DNA from: Croceimicrobium sp965658965
GTDB lineage: Bacteria > Bacteroidota > Bacteroidia > Flavobacteriales > Schleiferiaceae
Reading direction: 5' to 3'
Assembly (NCBI GenBank): GCA_965658965.1
Contig: CBFHVV010000001.1
Location: 1-64,000, forward strand
Length of the DNA stretch: 64,000 nucleotides
In this document: positions 43,589 to 53,288 of the stretch, piece by piece
Numbering within the stretch: the stretch's first letter is position 1
How the letters are laid out: each line of letters opens with the position of its first letter
Notes under the pieces: generated by a model
Database searches by the model: none
The model's input: the letters and a program-made list of their open reading frames with translations, nothing else
Told to the model about the DNA's origin: nothing
Position numbers and translations under genes: made by a program

Positions 43589-45844
43589 TTACATTTTAGA
43601 AGTTTTAGCTTCTTCTTTTTTAGCCTCCATTAAAGCTTTGGTTTTAGCGCTAGGCTCTTTGGTTTCGTGAATAATAGTCATTTCCTTGATGAGGTTATGG
43701 GCTCCGGCATATTTTTCAATGATGAAGAGGGTATAACGAACATCTACAGAAATGGTACGCTGGATTTCAGGTTCAAAGTAGATATCTCCACTCATGGCTT
43801 CCCAGTTTCCGTCAAAAGCAGTACCTACTAAATGTCCTTTACCGTTAATTACCGGGCTACCAGAATTACCACCAGTAATATCCGTATTGTGAATAAAGCA
43901 CACGGGTAATTCGCCGTCAGCATTGGCATAGCGACCGTAGTTTTTCTGTCTGATCAGCTCTTCTAATTTCGCAGGAACAACAAACTCAGGATCATCATTA
44001 TTCTTTTTCTCTAAGATACCCTGTGCGGTGGTGTAGTAATCGTAATGAACCGCATCACGGGCAGAATAGCTACCTACGGTACCATAGGTTAAACGCATGG
44101 TGCTGTTTGCATCGGGGTAGTAGTTTACATCGGCATTCATCTCGCGTAAGCCTGCGGTAAATAAGCGGTAAGCTTTGTCTAGTTTATCACCGCTGCCCTC
44201 ATCATTATTGCTAGCCATATAAGCCTCATATAAGCCTTCACCTAGTTGAATTGCTGGATCTTTTTTAAGGGTTTTAGCTTTAGGCTTTTCAAGATATTCC
44301 ATCATCGCTTCTTTGCTGCGTAGAATGGTCTCAGAGAAAGCATCTTCTGCCCACTCTGCAAAATCTCCGTCGCTATCTTCGGCAATTTCTAGTACAATAG
44401 CAGGTAATTGATCTGCGGGAATATCTTTAACATAAAGAGCTAATAGTTCTGCTGTCATCTCTTCGTCTAAAGCAACGTTATAATCTTTGTAGAACTCATC
44501 AGCGGAAGCTTTAAGAGCAGCTAATACAGACTCCATGCGTTTCTCCATGGTTTCTTTTTCCTCTCCTTCAGCTTCTTCGGCCTTTTCTGCAGCAGCGAAA
44601 TAAGCCTGCATAGTACGGTTAAAGCGCAGGGCTTGCAAAGCTATTTCGGGACCAGAAATACCAGCTTCACGAGCATATACCTTGGCAGTAATGCCAGCAT
44701 CGGTGGCTTTGTAGGCTTCGTCAAACATGTTTAACACTTCGCCGTATTTTGCCTTTCGTTTTGGATCTTGGTTTACCCAAGTGCTAAACTTATCTTCAAT
44801 GGCCTTCTTTTTATCGAATACGCCATTGCTTTGTAGTTGTGCCGTTTGGCCGATATAGTATTTCCAATAATTTGAAACACGAGCATATTTTGAAGCATAC
44901 TGAATGCGGGTGGTGGCGTCAGCACTCATGTACTTTTTCATTACCTCTAATTTGAGGTCACGCACACGCACTACCGCTGGTCCGTATAAGTCTACGGCCT
45001 GTTTAACACCATAGCTGCTTAAGTAGCGATCGGTGCTACCCGGATAGCCCATTACCATTGTAAAGTCGCCATCAGCAACCCCATCTAAGGAAACTGGTAG
45101 GTGATGCTTAGGTTTTAAAGGAATATTATCTTCAGAATACTCTGCTGGCATACCATCGGGACCACTGTAAACGCGGAACATAGAGAAGTCTCCAGTTTGA
45201 CGAGGCCACATCCAGTTATCAGTATCGCCACCAAATTTACCTACGGCAGAAGGTGGAGCGCCAACTAAACGTACATCGTTGAAAGTTTCGTAAACGAAAA
45301 GATAAAATTCATTGCCGTGGAAAAAGCTTTTCACATTCGCGTCGTAGTGAGAGCCGTCAGTAGCTTCAGCCGCTAGTTTTTTACCGATGGCAGCAATAGC
45401 TTCGTTGCGCTCGGCCTCCGTCATTTCATCGTTTAGCTCGGTCATTACCTTATTGGTAACATCTTCCATGCGCACCAAAAAGCGAACAAACAAACCTTCA
45501 TTCGGAAGCTCTTCTTCCATATTGTAGGCCCAAAATCCGTCGGTTAAATAATCATTTTCAGTGCTAGAGTGAGATTGGATTTGACCAAAGCCACAGTGGT
45601 GATTGGTTAAAATCAGTCCTTTAGAAGAAATGATCTCACCAGTACAGAAACCGCCGAATGAAACAATAGCATCTTTCAAGCTACCGTTATTCACGTCATA
45701 AATCTCTTCTGGGGTAAGCTGCAATCCATTCGCTTGCATGTCGGCATAATTGCGGCCTAATAATAGGGGCAACCACATTCCTTCATTGGCTAGCGCTGGT
45801 AAAGCCAAGGCTAGCGCTAAGAAGAAACTCATTAGTCTTTTCAT
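43589..45844 (-). CDS. S46 family dipeptidyl peptidase, DPP7-type
   Basis: Periplasmic exopeptidase releasing dipeptides. 751 residues with signal peptide (ALPALA). The catalytic triad is seen: NHHCGFG (His near 82), DTDNWMWP (Asp), and GNSGSP with Ser661. Eighteen residues later lies Gly679 in FDGNWE; in DPP11 this position is Arg (specific for acidic P1) and in DPP7 Gly (hydrophobic P1), so DPP7 specificity is inferred. Amino-acid-scavenging role typical of Bacteroidota. Confidence 0.93.
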   Translation of the reverse strand: MKRLMSFFLALALALPALANEGMWLPLLLGRNYADMQANGLQLTPEEIYDVNNGSLKDAIVSFGGFCTGEIISSKGLILTNHHCGFGQIQSHSSTENDYLTDGFWAYNMEEELPNEGLFVRFLVRMEDVTNKVMTELNDEMTEAERNEAIAAIGKKLAAEATDGSHYDANVKSFFHGNEFYLFVYETFNDVRLVGAPPSAVGKFGGDTDNWMWPRQTGDFSMFRVYSGPDGMPAEYSEDNIPLKPKHHLPVSLDGVADGDFTMVMGYPGSTDRYLSSYGVKQAVDLYGPAVVRVRDLKLEVMKKYMSADATTRIQYASKYARVSNYWKYYIGQTAQLQSNGVFDKKKAIEDKFSTWVNQDPKRKAKYGEVLNMFDEAYKATDAGITAKVYAREAGISGPEIALQALRFNRTMQAYFAAAEKAEEAEGEEKETMEKRMESVLAALKASADEFYKDYNVALDEEMTAELLALYVKDIPADQLPAIVLEIAEDSDGDFAEWAEDAFSETILRSKEAMMEYLEKPKAKTLKKDPAIQLGEGLYEAYMASNNDEGSGDKLDKAYRLFTAGLREMNADVNYYPDANSTMRLTYGTVGSYSARDAVHYDYYTTAQGILEKKNNDDPEFVVPAKLEELIRQKNYGRYANADGELPVCFIHNTDITGGNSGSPVINGKGHLVGTAFDGNWEAMSGDIYFEPEIQRTISVDVRYTLFIIEKYAGAHNLIKEMTIIHETKEPSAKTKALMEAKKEEAKTSKM

Positions 45845-45974
45845 ATTTATGTTTGTTTTATTTGAGATTTGCGAAGGTAGTTAATTGTATTTTTTTTGAA
45901 GAGGATTTTATTGTGCACTTTATTTCTTATCCTTCGTCTTTTGTAGTGCTTAAAAATAGGCTGAAGGGAATGTA

Positions 45975-45982
45975 TACTTTTG
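45975..45982 (+). promoter_or_regulatory. -7 promoter box for the cystathionine synthase gene
   Basis: TACTTTTG matches TAnnTTTG, 28 nt before the TTG start at 46011. No clear -33 element at the usual spacing. Confidence 0.4.
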
Positions 45983-46010
45983 TTTACCATCGTTTTTAAA
46001 ATCATCAAGC

Positions 46011-47165
46011 TTGACTAAAAAGAAATTAAGTTTTAACTCGCTCACTATCCACGGCGGTCAGTCTGCAGAGGCATCCACCGGTGCCGTGATGCCGCCTATT
46101 TTTCAAACTTCTACTTATGCGCAAACAGCGCCCGGAGAGCATAAAGGCTATGAGTATTCGCGTAGTGCTAATCCTACTCGTCATGCTTTAGAGAAATCAA
46201 TTGCTAGCATTGAGGGCGGCAATTATGGATTGGCTTTCGGCAGTGGACTTGCTGCCATTGATGCCGTATTAAAACTATTAAGCCCGGGAGATGAGGTGAT
46301 TTCGACCAATGATTTATACGGTGGAAGTTATCGGCTTTTCACGGGCACTTTTGAGCGCTATGGCATTAAGTTTCATTTTGTTCCCATGGGTGAAGCAAGC
46401 GAGCTTGCGAAGCACCTCAGTGCCAAAACAAAACTCATCTGGGTGGAAACCCCTACCAACCCCATGATGAACATTATTGATATCAAAGCCATTAGCGACT
46501 TAGCAAAAAAGGCAGGGGTGCTTTTGGTGGTCGACAATACTTTTGCAACGGCTTACCTCCAACAGCCTATTAAGCTGGGGGCTGATATAGTAATGAATAG
46601 TGGCACTAAATACCTTGGTGGGCATAGCGATTTGGTAATTGGTACTTTGTCCCTAAAGGATAAAGCGCTGGCAGATCGTCTCTATTATATTCAAAATTCT
46701 ACCGGAGCTGTTTGCGGACCTATGGATGCTTTTCTAACCTTAAGAGGAATTAAAACTTTGCATATACGAATGGCGCGGCACAGTGAAAATGGCAGGGCGG
46801 TGGCACATTTCTTAGCTAAACATCCTAAAGTAGCGGCGGTGTATTGGCCTGGTTTTGAGAATCATCCTAACTTTACTATCGCTCAAAGGCAGATGAAAGA
46901 CTTTGGGGGAATGGTAAGTTTTAAACTGAAAGAGGATTCCCGCGAAGCAGCCTTTAGAGTTTTATCCAACTTACAGCTTTTTACCCTAGCGGAATCTTTA
47001 GGTGGAGTAGAATCTTTAGCGGGACACCCAGCGAGCATGACTCACGCAAGTATCCCCGCCGCGGAAAGAGAAAAAACCGGGATTAGCGAGGGCTTAATCC
47101 GACTGAGTGTTGGCATTGAAGACGAAGCCGATTTATTATCAGACTTAAAACAAGCATTAACTTAA
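46011..47165 (+). CDS. metB: Cystathionine gamma-synthase / gamma-lyase (PLP, Cys/Met metabolism)
   Basis: 384 residues, trans-sulfuration enzyme family. PLP lysine in NSGTKYLGGHSD, YSRSANPTR and ESLAGHPASMTH are conserved. The sequence cannot separate synthase (MetB) from lyase (CGL). Start TTG at 46011 gives the expected MTKKKLSFNSL terminus. Followed 5 nt later by an SDR gene, so probably a two-gene operon. With the cysteine dioxygenase at 8 kb it suggests active sulfur amino-acid traffic. Confidence 0.9.
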   Translation: MTKKKLSFNSLTIHGGQSAEASTGAVMPPIFQTSTYAQTAPGEHKGYEYSRSANPTRHALEKSIASIEGGNYGLAFGSGLAAIDAVLKLLSPGDEVISTNDLYGGSYRLFTGTFERYGIKFHFVPMGEASELAKHLSAKTKLIWVETPTNPMMNIIDIKAISDLAKKAGVLLVVDNTFATAYLQQPIKLGADIVMNSGTKYLGGHSDLVIGTLSLKDKALADRLYYIQNSTGAVCGPMDAFLTLRGIKTLHIRMARHSENGRAVAHFLAKHPKVAAVYWPGFENHPNFTIAQRQMKDFGGMVSFKLKEDSREAAFRVLSNLQLFTLAESLGGVESLAGHPASMTHASIPAAEREKTGISEGLIRLSVGIEDEADLLSDLKQALT

Positions 47166-47170
47166 TAATC

Positions 47171-47878
47171 ATGATTAAATTTTTTATCACCGGCACTAGT
47201 TCGGGTATTGGTAAGGCTCTAGCCGAAAGAGCTTTGGCTGATGGGCATTTAGTAACAGGCTTTAGCCGCAGGCATACTATAGAACACCCAAATTATCGGC
47301 ATATAAGTATCGATTTGGCAGACTTAGATGCATACCATACGATTGGTTTTGAATGTCCGAAAAATGTGGAAAAAGTTGTTTTGGTGAACAATGCAGGAAC
47401 GCTCGGACATGTAAAAGCGGTTGCGAACTTAGATCCCGATCGCGTGGATAGAACTTATCGAATTAATGTAACCGCCCCTACTATTTTAAGTCAATTATTT
47501 TTAGACCATTTGAATTCTTGCGGTGCGGAAAAAGTGATAATTAATATCTCTTCTGGGGCAGGATCCTATCCGATTAAAGGGTGGAGTACTTATTGCGCCA
47601 GTAAAGCAGCCATTGATATTTTTACCGAGGTAATGGCTTTAGATCATCCAGATTTACGCGCCTATGCCATCGCACCGGGAATAGTTGATACCGAAATGCA
47701 GGGTGAAATTCGCCGCTTAGATAAAAATGACTTTCCTGACGTAGAGCGTTTTGTAGGATATAAGCAAAACGATGAACTAAGTTCGGCTAGCACCGTTGCA
47801 ACAAAATTGATGAAGGTTATTGAAAGACCGGAAGATTTCAAAGAGGTCAAGCTCTCTTTACGTGAGGTAGACTTATAA
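47171..47878 (+). CDS. SDR-family oxidoreductase (YxxxK intact)
   Basis: 235 residues: TGTSSGIGKALA cofactor motif, NNAGT and the YCASK catalytic motif, with a sepiapterin-reductase-like length and C-terminus. Substrate unknown. Second gene after metB. Confidence 0.87.
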   Translation: MIKFFITGTSSGIGKALAERALADGHLVTGFSRRHTIEHPNYRHISIDLADLDAYHTIGFECPKNVEKVVLVNNAGTLGHVKAVANLDPDRVDRTYRINVTAPTILSQLFLDHLNSCGAEKVIINISSGAGSYPIKGWSTYCASKAAIDIFTEVMALDHPDLRAYAIAPGIVDTEMQGEIRRLDKNDFPDVERFVGYKQNDELSSASTVATKLMKVIERPEDFKEVKLSLREVDL

Positions 47879-47960
47879 AGCTAAAGAAAAGTTAAAGCAC
47901 ATTGCTCTTTTAAACGAATACTCCTTTCAGCATTCTAAGGGTAGAATAAAAATTAGAATT

Positions 47961-48332
47961 ATGAAAAAGTTAGTGTGTGCTTTAAGCCTTTCCTTATTAT
48001 TTGCGATTCCCAGCTTTGCTCAGCATCCACAAGAGCGATTTAAAGATGTAAACCCGCAAGAGCGAGTTGATAAAATAATGCTTAAGATGACGGAGAAATT
48101 GGACTTAAGTGCAGAGCAACAAAAGCAAATCGCCCCTTTATTGCTAGAGCAGCAAGAAAAGAAAATGGCAGAGCGCAAACGCATGCAAGCCGAGCGCCAA
48201 CAAATGCTGGAGAAAATGAAATCAATCTTAAGCCCCGAGCAGTTTGAAATCTTTCAAAAGCAATTTAAAAAACGGGTGCAAAGACAGCGAGCTAAAAGAG
48301 AACATCCGGAAACTAACCGGATAGAAGATTAA
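47961..48332 (+). CDS. Small periplasmic Spy/DUF4890-like protein
   Basis: 123 residues: signal peptide (MKKLVCALSL to SFAQ), then highly charged helices rich in Gln, Lys, Arg, Glu with LSAEQQKQI and LSPEQFEIF, repeats of the LTxxQ type seen in Spy/CpxP chaperones. It probably binds unfolded envelope proteins. Own terminator follows. Confidence 0.68.
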   Translation: MKKLVCALSLSLLFAIPSFAQHPQERFKDVNPQERVDKIMLKMTEKLDLSAEQQKQIAPLLLEQQEKKMAERKRMQAERQQMLEKMKSILSPEQFEIFQKQFKKRVQRQRAKREHPETNRIED

Positions 48333-48337
48333 GATGA

Positions 48338-48371
48338 AATGGCTGGAATATTTTCCAGCCATTTTTTTTTG
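48338..48371 (+). terminator. Intrinsic terminator after the Spy-like gene
   Basis: AATGGCTGGAA, 4-nt loop, TTCCAGCCATT, then a T-run. Confidence 0.9.
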
Positions 48372-48459
48372 GCTATCGGTTTTTATAGGGCAGCTAAGGG
48401 ACTGAGAATAGTTTAGCCTGCTGCTTGCCCCGCCGCGTACTCCTTAGTCTTTATCCAAA

Positions 48460-48481
48460 AAAGCTAACATTTGTTAGCTTT
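48460..48481. promoter_or_regulatory. 22-nt palindrome upstream of the acyl-CoA carboxylase gene
   Basis: AAAGCTAACA, TT, TGTTAGCTTT: a perfect 10-bp dyad 60 nt before the start codon, with a TTTG inside that could be a -33 element. It looks more like an operator than a terminator because a true terminator already lies upstream and the 3' side lacks a long T-run. Confidence 0.45.
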
Positions 48482-48541
48482 CTTCTAAGGCGTGTTTAGT
48501 ATTTTGCGGTGTTTTTAAAAACCAAAATAAATAAGATTACC

Positions 48542-50092
48542 ATGTCTAACATGCAAGATAAAATGGAGCTTTTAGAAGCTAAATTGGCTGAAGCTCAAAA
48601 AGGTGGTGGAGAGAAGCGTATCGCCGCGCAGCACGCCAAAGGCAAGTTAACAGCCCGCGAACGCGTACATTTTTTATTAGACGAAGGAAGTTTTGAGGAA
48701 ACCGGTATGATGGTAATGCATCGATCGGTAGATTTTGGTTTAGATAAACAAAAGATTTTAGGAGACGGTGTGGTTACTGGTTTTGGAACCATTGAGGGCC
48801 GCTTAGTATATGTTTTTGCACAAGATTTTACCGTATTAGGTGGCTCCTTGGCCGAAGCGCATGCTGAGAAAATCTGTCAAGTAATGGACCTTGCGATGAA
48901 GAACGGCGCTCCAGTTATTGGTTTAAATGATTCGGGTGGTGCTCGTATTCAAGAAGGGGTAGTTTCTTTAGGCGGCTACGCCGATATATTTTATCGAAAC
49001 ACCAGAGCGAGTGGGGTTATTCCTCAGTTTTCTGCAATAATGGGGCCTTGCGCGGGAGGAGCAGTTTATTCGCCCGCCCTAACCGATTTCATCGGGATGG
49101 TAGAAGGTACTAGCTATATGTTTGTAACCGGCCCTAATGTGGTAAAGACGGTTACCCACGAAGAGGTTACCGCAGAAGAACTAGGCGGTGCTTCTGCCCA
49201 CAGTGCTAAGTCTGGGGTAACGCATTTCACCTACGCCAACGAGCTTGCTTGTATCAATGGTTTCCGTCAGCTTTTAAGCTATGTGCCCCAAAATTGCGAA
49301 GAAGATGCGCCATCTATTCCTTACGAGGCGGGCGACGAAAGCCGCGAGGAGCTAAACAATATCATTCCCGATAATCCTAACCAACCTTACGATATTCGAG
49401 AAGTAATTGATGGCACGGTTGATAAAGAAAGCTTTTTAGAAGTTCATAAAGATTTTGCTCAAAATATTGTAGTCGGTTTTGCTCGTTTAGCGGGTAAGAG
49501 TATCGGTATCGTCGCCAATCAACCCGCTTATTTAGCAGGGGTGCTTGATATTGACTCTTCTGCGAAAGCAGCGCGCTTTGTACGCTTCTGCGACAGCTTT
49601 AATATTCCATTATTGGTCTTTGAAGATGTGCCTGGATTCTTACCCGGTACCGACCAAGAATGGAACGCCATTATTACCAATGGAGCGAAATTACTTTATG
49701 CCTTTAGTGAAGCTACAGTGCCACGTATTACAGTTATTACCCGCAAAGCCTACGGCGGTGCTTATGATGTGATGAACTCTAAACATATTGGTGCTGATAT
49801 GAACTACGCTTGGCCTTCTGCAGAAATTGCAGTTATGGGAGCAAAAGGAGCCGCAGAAATCATCTTCCGTAAGGAAATTAAAGCAGCAGCCGACCCCACA
49901 GCGAAATTGGCCGAGAAGGAGGCCGAGTACGCCGAAATTTTTGCCAATCCTTATCGTGCAGCCGCCCGTGGTTATGTAGATCAAGTGATTCGCCCCGATG
50001 AAACCCGTCAGAAATTAATAAAGGCTTTTAAAATGTTGGAGAATAAAGTAGACAGCATGCCGAAGAAGAAGCACGGAAATATTCCTTTATAG
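48542..50092 (+). CDS. Acyl-CoA carboxylase beta subunit (propionyl-CoA type)
   Basis: Carboxyltransferase subunit transferring CO2 from biotin to acyl-CoA. 516 residues, full length. The GGSLAEAHAEKICQVMDLA and PGFLPGTDQE motifs and C-terminal KKHGNIPL end are diagnostic of the PccB/MmdA group. Start at ATG 48542 (MSNMQDKM); the frame extends 11 codons upstream. The alpha/biotin subunit is not adjacent. Confidence 0.93.
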   Translation: MSNMQDKMELLEAKLAEAQKGGGEKRIAAQHAKGKLTARERVHFLLDEGSFEETGMMVMHRSVDFGLDKQKILGDGVVTGFGTIEGRLVYVFAQDFTVLGGSLAEAHAEKICQVMDLAMKNGAPVIGLNDSGGARIQEGVVSLGGYADIFYRNTRASGVIPQFSAIMGPCAGGAVYSPALTDFIGMVEGTSYMFVTGPNVVKTVTHEEVTAEELGGASAHSAKSGVTHFTYANELACINGFRQLLSYVPQNCEEDAPSIPYEAGDESREELNNIIPDNPNQPYDIREVIDGTVDKESFLEVHKDFAQNIVVGFARLAGKSIGIVANQPAYLAGVLDIDSSAKAARFVRFCDSFNIPLLVFEDVPGFLPGTDQEWNAIITNGAKLLYAFSEATVPRITVITRKAYGGAYDVMNSKHIGADMNYAWPSAEIAVMGAKGAAEIIFRKEIKAAADPTAKLAEKEAEYAEIFANPYRAAARGYVDQVIRPDETRQKLIKAFKMLENKVDSMPKKKHGNIPL

Positions 50093-50130
50093 TCACGGCA
50101 ATTTTTTTCCTTTGTGCTAAGTAAAGCAAG

Positions 50131-52224
50131 ATGGGGAAATTAATAGCATATATAATTTTATTCATGTGGGGGACTGTTCTATTAGGACAGTCCCCTTCTG
50201 TATTTATTAAAGACTTGCAGTTGGCCATAGATACCAATGAGTATCGCTGGCCTCAAGATCAGAAGCGCTTTAAGAAACAAAACTTCTTAATGTTTAAGTA
50301 TGAGGATGCCTTTGCTTTTGCCCTAGTTTCTTATCAATCTATTCCGGGCAAAAAAGGCTTTCGCCTGATGGGTAGTAGCGATTACAGCGTGGTAGATAGC
50401 CTCATTAGCGATAGCGGCTCGCAGTATAAAATCCGCTTTCGAGATTTAAACAATAGTGATTTCCTCCATCTTAAATTTACCAGCAGAAATGGCAGCCAAC
50501 AATTTCAGGTGCCCCTCCTAGCAATTCACCCTACTTATGTTGCCTTTTACCCTAAAGACGATATTCTCTTTATTGGGGAAGAAAAAGTTTTTGAGATTAT
50601 CACCAATAATCCTGATAACCTAGTTTTAGAACAGCGTTGGCAAGAAAGTGAAGGAATTAAATATCGCTTTTCGCGAGAAGGTAATAGAGTCTTGCTACAC
50701 CTTTCTGCAACCAAGGCAGGGAAACAGAATTTAGCTTTTAAGATGGCAACTAATAAGCCGGTAGTAGTTCATAGTAGAATGGTTTTTGCCTTGCCCACAA
50801 TCGAACATGAGTTCACCGTAAAAACCAGCCGCTTGGCTTTTTTAGACGTAAAACAGGAAAATCTTATTTTAGAGATTGGTCAAACTAAGGCCTATGAAAT
50901 ACAATTAGAGGATCATCCTTTTTTGGCGATGGGAAAAACATATCGCATTGAGAACCAAGAGGAGAAAGGGGGTCCTTTGATTGCGGAACTTTTTACTAAA
51001 ACCAAGCTCAATAATAATAAGGTTCTCTGCTTATTGCGCTTATATGCCTATCACCGGAAGTCGGAAGGCTACCTCTTTATTAAGGATGGAGATAAAGCTC
51101 GCTTTATTACTAATTTCAATAGTAATCCTAAAACAGAAATAAGCCGCATCTCGCTGCAGCGTGAAGGAAAAGACTGGCAAGAGAGCTCGGTAGTTTATCC
51201 TGGAGAAAGCCTGACCCTCAAGTTGGAGGGCAAGTCTTTACATTTAGGTGACATTACATTTTATGGAGCCGCTCTCTTAGAGGGTGATACCTTGGTGAGA
51301 AATGCAAATGAAGCTTATTTCCGCTTGCAGATACCTATGAATTTAGAAACTCGCAGTATTGAAATCTTTCAGAATGGTACTAGCTTGGGAAAGGCCTTGC
51401 AGCTTAAAGACTACCAAAAGGCCCGCCCATTCGACTTTATAGACCTGCGCTTAGGTTTACAACGATATCAACTAAATGAATTGGCAAAACCTATTTTTTA
51501 TGATAAGAGTTTGGCGGATGTCTTGCTTACTTTCGATTCTAAGAAGATAGACGTAGTAGATGGGCTTCATGGCAAACAGTATTTGAAGCTAAAGATTAAG
51601 ATTAGTACTAAAAATGGTGCCTTAATTGAATTGGCGGAGGTTGAAAACATTGTTATTTGCCCCGCTTCAAACTCACCACGTTTTAAGTTTTACAACGAGC
51701 AAGATTGTCGTTATGAAGATTTAAATCTGAACGATATCATCAATAGTAAAACCTACGATTTGCCAGAATGGGCAACCATTGATTTGGAGTTTAGCCATTA
51801 TAAGAACAAGCACGGTGGCGAGGGTTTTACTAAAAAAGTGCGTATTTACTTAGAGCGCAAGATCAACTATAATATTGATGTTTCATTTCCCGCTGGATTA
51901 CTGATTCTTAAAGCAGGTGAAAATGACTTTTCAAATTTTGGGGGAATAAGCTTCGCTATGATGGCTCAGATGAGCTTTTACCACCCGCGGAAAGTAGCCA
52001 AACTACAACCCTTTAAGCTTGGGGCAGGCTTTATCGCTTTAGATGCTTTTAACTTTTCTGAAAATAGTGGTAACCGTGATGTGGGTTTGGTATTCTTGGG
52101 TTCTCTCTATCCTACTTCTAGCGAAAACCGTCTTAGCTTCCCCATTTACGTGGGTTATGGCTATCTGCTTAAGCAACAAAAAGGCTTTTTTCTAATCGGT
52201 CCCGGTATTCGTGTTCGGCTTTAA
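50131..52224 (+). CDS. Large exported protein with C-terminal barrel-like segment, unknown
   Basis: 697 residues. Signal peptide ends near LLGQ (residue 20). The body is beta-rich with at least three immunoglobulin-like segments (about 25-115, 120-220, 225-330) and a charged strand region, ending with glycine/aromatic-rich strands (IYVGYGYLLKQQ, GPGIRVRL) like the last strands of an outer-membrane barrel. I do not recognise the family. Its gene starts 38 nt after the carboxylase gene, perhaps co-transcribed by read-through. Confidence 0.6.
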   Translation: MGKLIAYIILFMWGTVLLGQSPSVFIKDLQLAIDTNEYRWPQDQKRFKKQNFLMFKYEDAFAFALVSYQSIPGKKGFRLMGSSDYSVVDSLISDSGSQYKIRFRDLNNSDFLHLKFTSRNGSQQFQVPLLAIHPTYVAFYPKDDILFIGEEKVFEIITNNPDNLVLEQRWQESEGIKYRFSREGNRVLLHLSATKAGKQNLAFKMATNKPVVVHSRMVFALPTIEHEFTVKTSRLAFLDVKQENLILEIGQTKAYEIQLEDHPFLAMGKTYRIENQEEKGGPLIAELFTKTKLNNNKVLCLLRLYAYHRKSEGYLFIKDGDKARFITNFNSNPKTEISRISLQREGKDWQESSVVYPGESLTLKLEGKSLHLGDITFYGAALLEGDTLVRNANEAYFRLQIPMNLETRSIEIFQNGTSLGKALQLKDYQKARPFDFIDLRLGLQRYQLNELAKPIFYDKSLADVLLTFDSKKIDVVDGLHGKQYLKLKIKISTKNGALIELAEVENIVICPASNSPRFKFYNEQDCRYEDLNLNDIINSKTYDLPEWATIDLEFSHYKNKHGGEGFTKKVRIYLERKINYNIDVSFPAGLLILKAGENDFSNFGGISFAMMAQMSFYHPRKVAKLQPFKLGAGFIALDAFNFSENSGNRDVGLVFLGSLYPTSSENRLSFPIYVGYGYLLKQQKGFFLIGPGIRVRL

Positions 52225-52500
52225 AAGAATCATTAAATCGGCCATTGTTAAAAACTTCCCTAAACTAAGGGTATGTTAAGTTAAAATTATCTTTCTCACC
52301 TAAAACAATTTTACGTTATTGCCGTTCTTAAAGTGTCATTAGTACATTTTTAACGGGAGGGGGAGATTTTAAATCTCAAATAGTTATTTATTTTTTGTCT
52401 GAGTTTTCTGAGGAATAACTCTATTTAACGATAGTAAACAGCTATATATCCAGCCTTAAAGTACGGAGACGCAGTATTAATTTTTAAAATCTGGGGGGAT
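52225..52500. other. Intergenic/leader region before the redoxin gene
   Basis: 276 bp without a gene, AT-rich. It includes the short palindrome GAGATTTTAAATCTC at 52363-52377 and an unusual G-run (GGGGGG) at 52494-52499 immediately before the ATG of the redoxin gene, which may serve as ribosome-binding site. Confidence 0.4.
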
Positions 52501-53112
52501 ATGAAAAGAATTATAGAGACCGCTATTTTGGTATTGGCTATTGTGGCTTCCTTTTCGGCATTTAAGCCAAATGAAGTTTTATCATTAGGAAAAAAGGCAC
52601 CAATGGAGGATTTGCCGATGGCAGATTTAAAAGGTGATGAGCAAACCTTGAATTCGCTTAAAAAAGAAAAAGGCCTGCTTGTTATTTTCAGTTGCAACAC
52701 ATGTCCTTTTGTGCTAGCTTGGGAAGATCAATACCCTGAATTAGGCGAGATTACTGCAGAGTCAAACATCGGAATGGTTTTGGTTAACAGTAATGAAAAG
52801 AAACGCCAAGGCGACGATAGCATGGAGGAAATGAAGCAACATGCTGCGGAAATGAATTATAATGTGCCTTATGTTATAGACTCGAATAGTAAGCTGGCAG
52901 ACGCATTTGGAGCGAAAACTACTCCACATGTTTTCTTATTCGATGAAAATATGAAACTGGTTTACCGAGGTAGTATCAACGATAAGTACGAGAACAAATC
53001 GAAGAAAGCTTCTAAGCACTATTTGAAAGAAGCCCTTAAGCAACTAGCGCAAGGCCAAAAAATAACAAATGAAGATACACGCGAAATAGGCTGCTCCATC
53101 AAAAGAGTTTAA
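52501..53112 (+). CDS. Exported thioredoxin-like / redoxin protein
   Basis: 203 residues with an N-terminal signal/anchor (ILVLAIVASFSA). AhpC/redoxin fold with CNTC at Cys65/Cys68 (FSCNTCPF) and TTPHVFLFD cis-Pro region. The C-terminal GCSIKRV also has a Cys, perhaps a resolving residue. Likely periplasmic thiol reductant or peroxide-related protein. Confidence 0.83.
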   Translation: MKRIIETAILVLAIVASFSAFKPNEVLSLGKKAPMEDLPMADLKGDEQTLNSLKKEKGLLVIFSCNTCPFVLAWEDQYPELGEITAESNIGMVLVNSNEKKRQGDDSMEEMKQHAAEMNYNVPYVIDSNSKLADAFGAKTTPHVFLFDENMKLVYRGSINDKYENKSKKASKHYLKEALKQLAQGQKITNEDTREIGCSIKRV

Positions 53113-53130
53113 TCCTAAAATAATCTCTCA

Positions 53131-53174
53131 AAAAAAAAGCGACTTGATTTAATAGTAATCAGGTCGCTTTTTTT
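53131..53174 (+). terminator. Intrinsic terminator after the redoxin gene
   Basis: AAAGCGACTTGATT and AATCAGGTCGCTTT (one G-T pair) around a short loop, with an A-run before and T-run after. Confidence 0.88.
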
Positions 53175-53288
53175 AGGCCCTCTCGCCAAAGAAGGCTATT
53201 TAGAGATTTTGGTCGTGATTTCCTTTTTTGGAGCCACAAGCTGCACTAAAATGATTTTGAGTCCGTTAAGGATTTAAATCAAAGCTTC

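Noticed and set aside
52425..52700. Minus-strand frame overlapping the redoxin gene
   Set aside because: It is antisense to the redoxin start and has no protein-like features.
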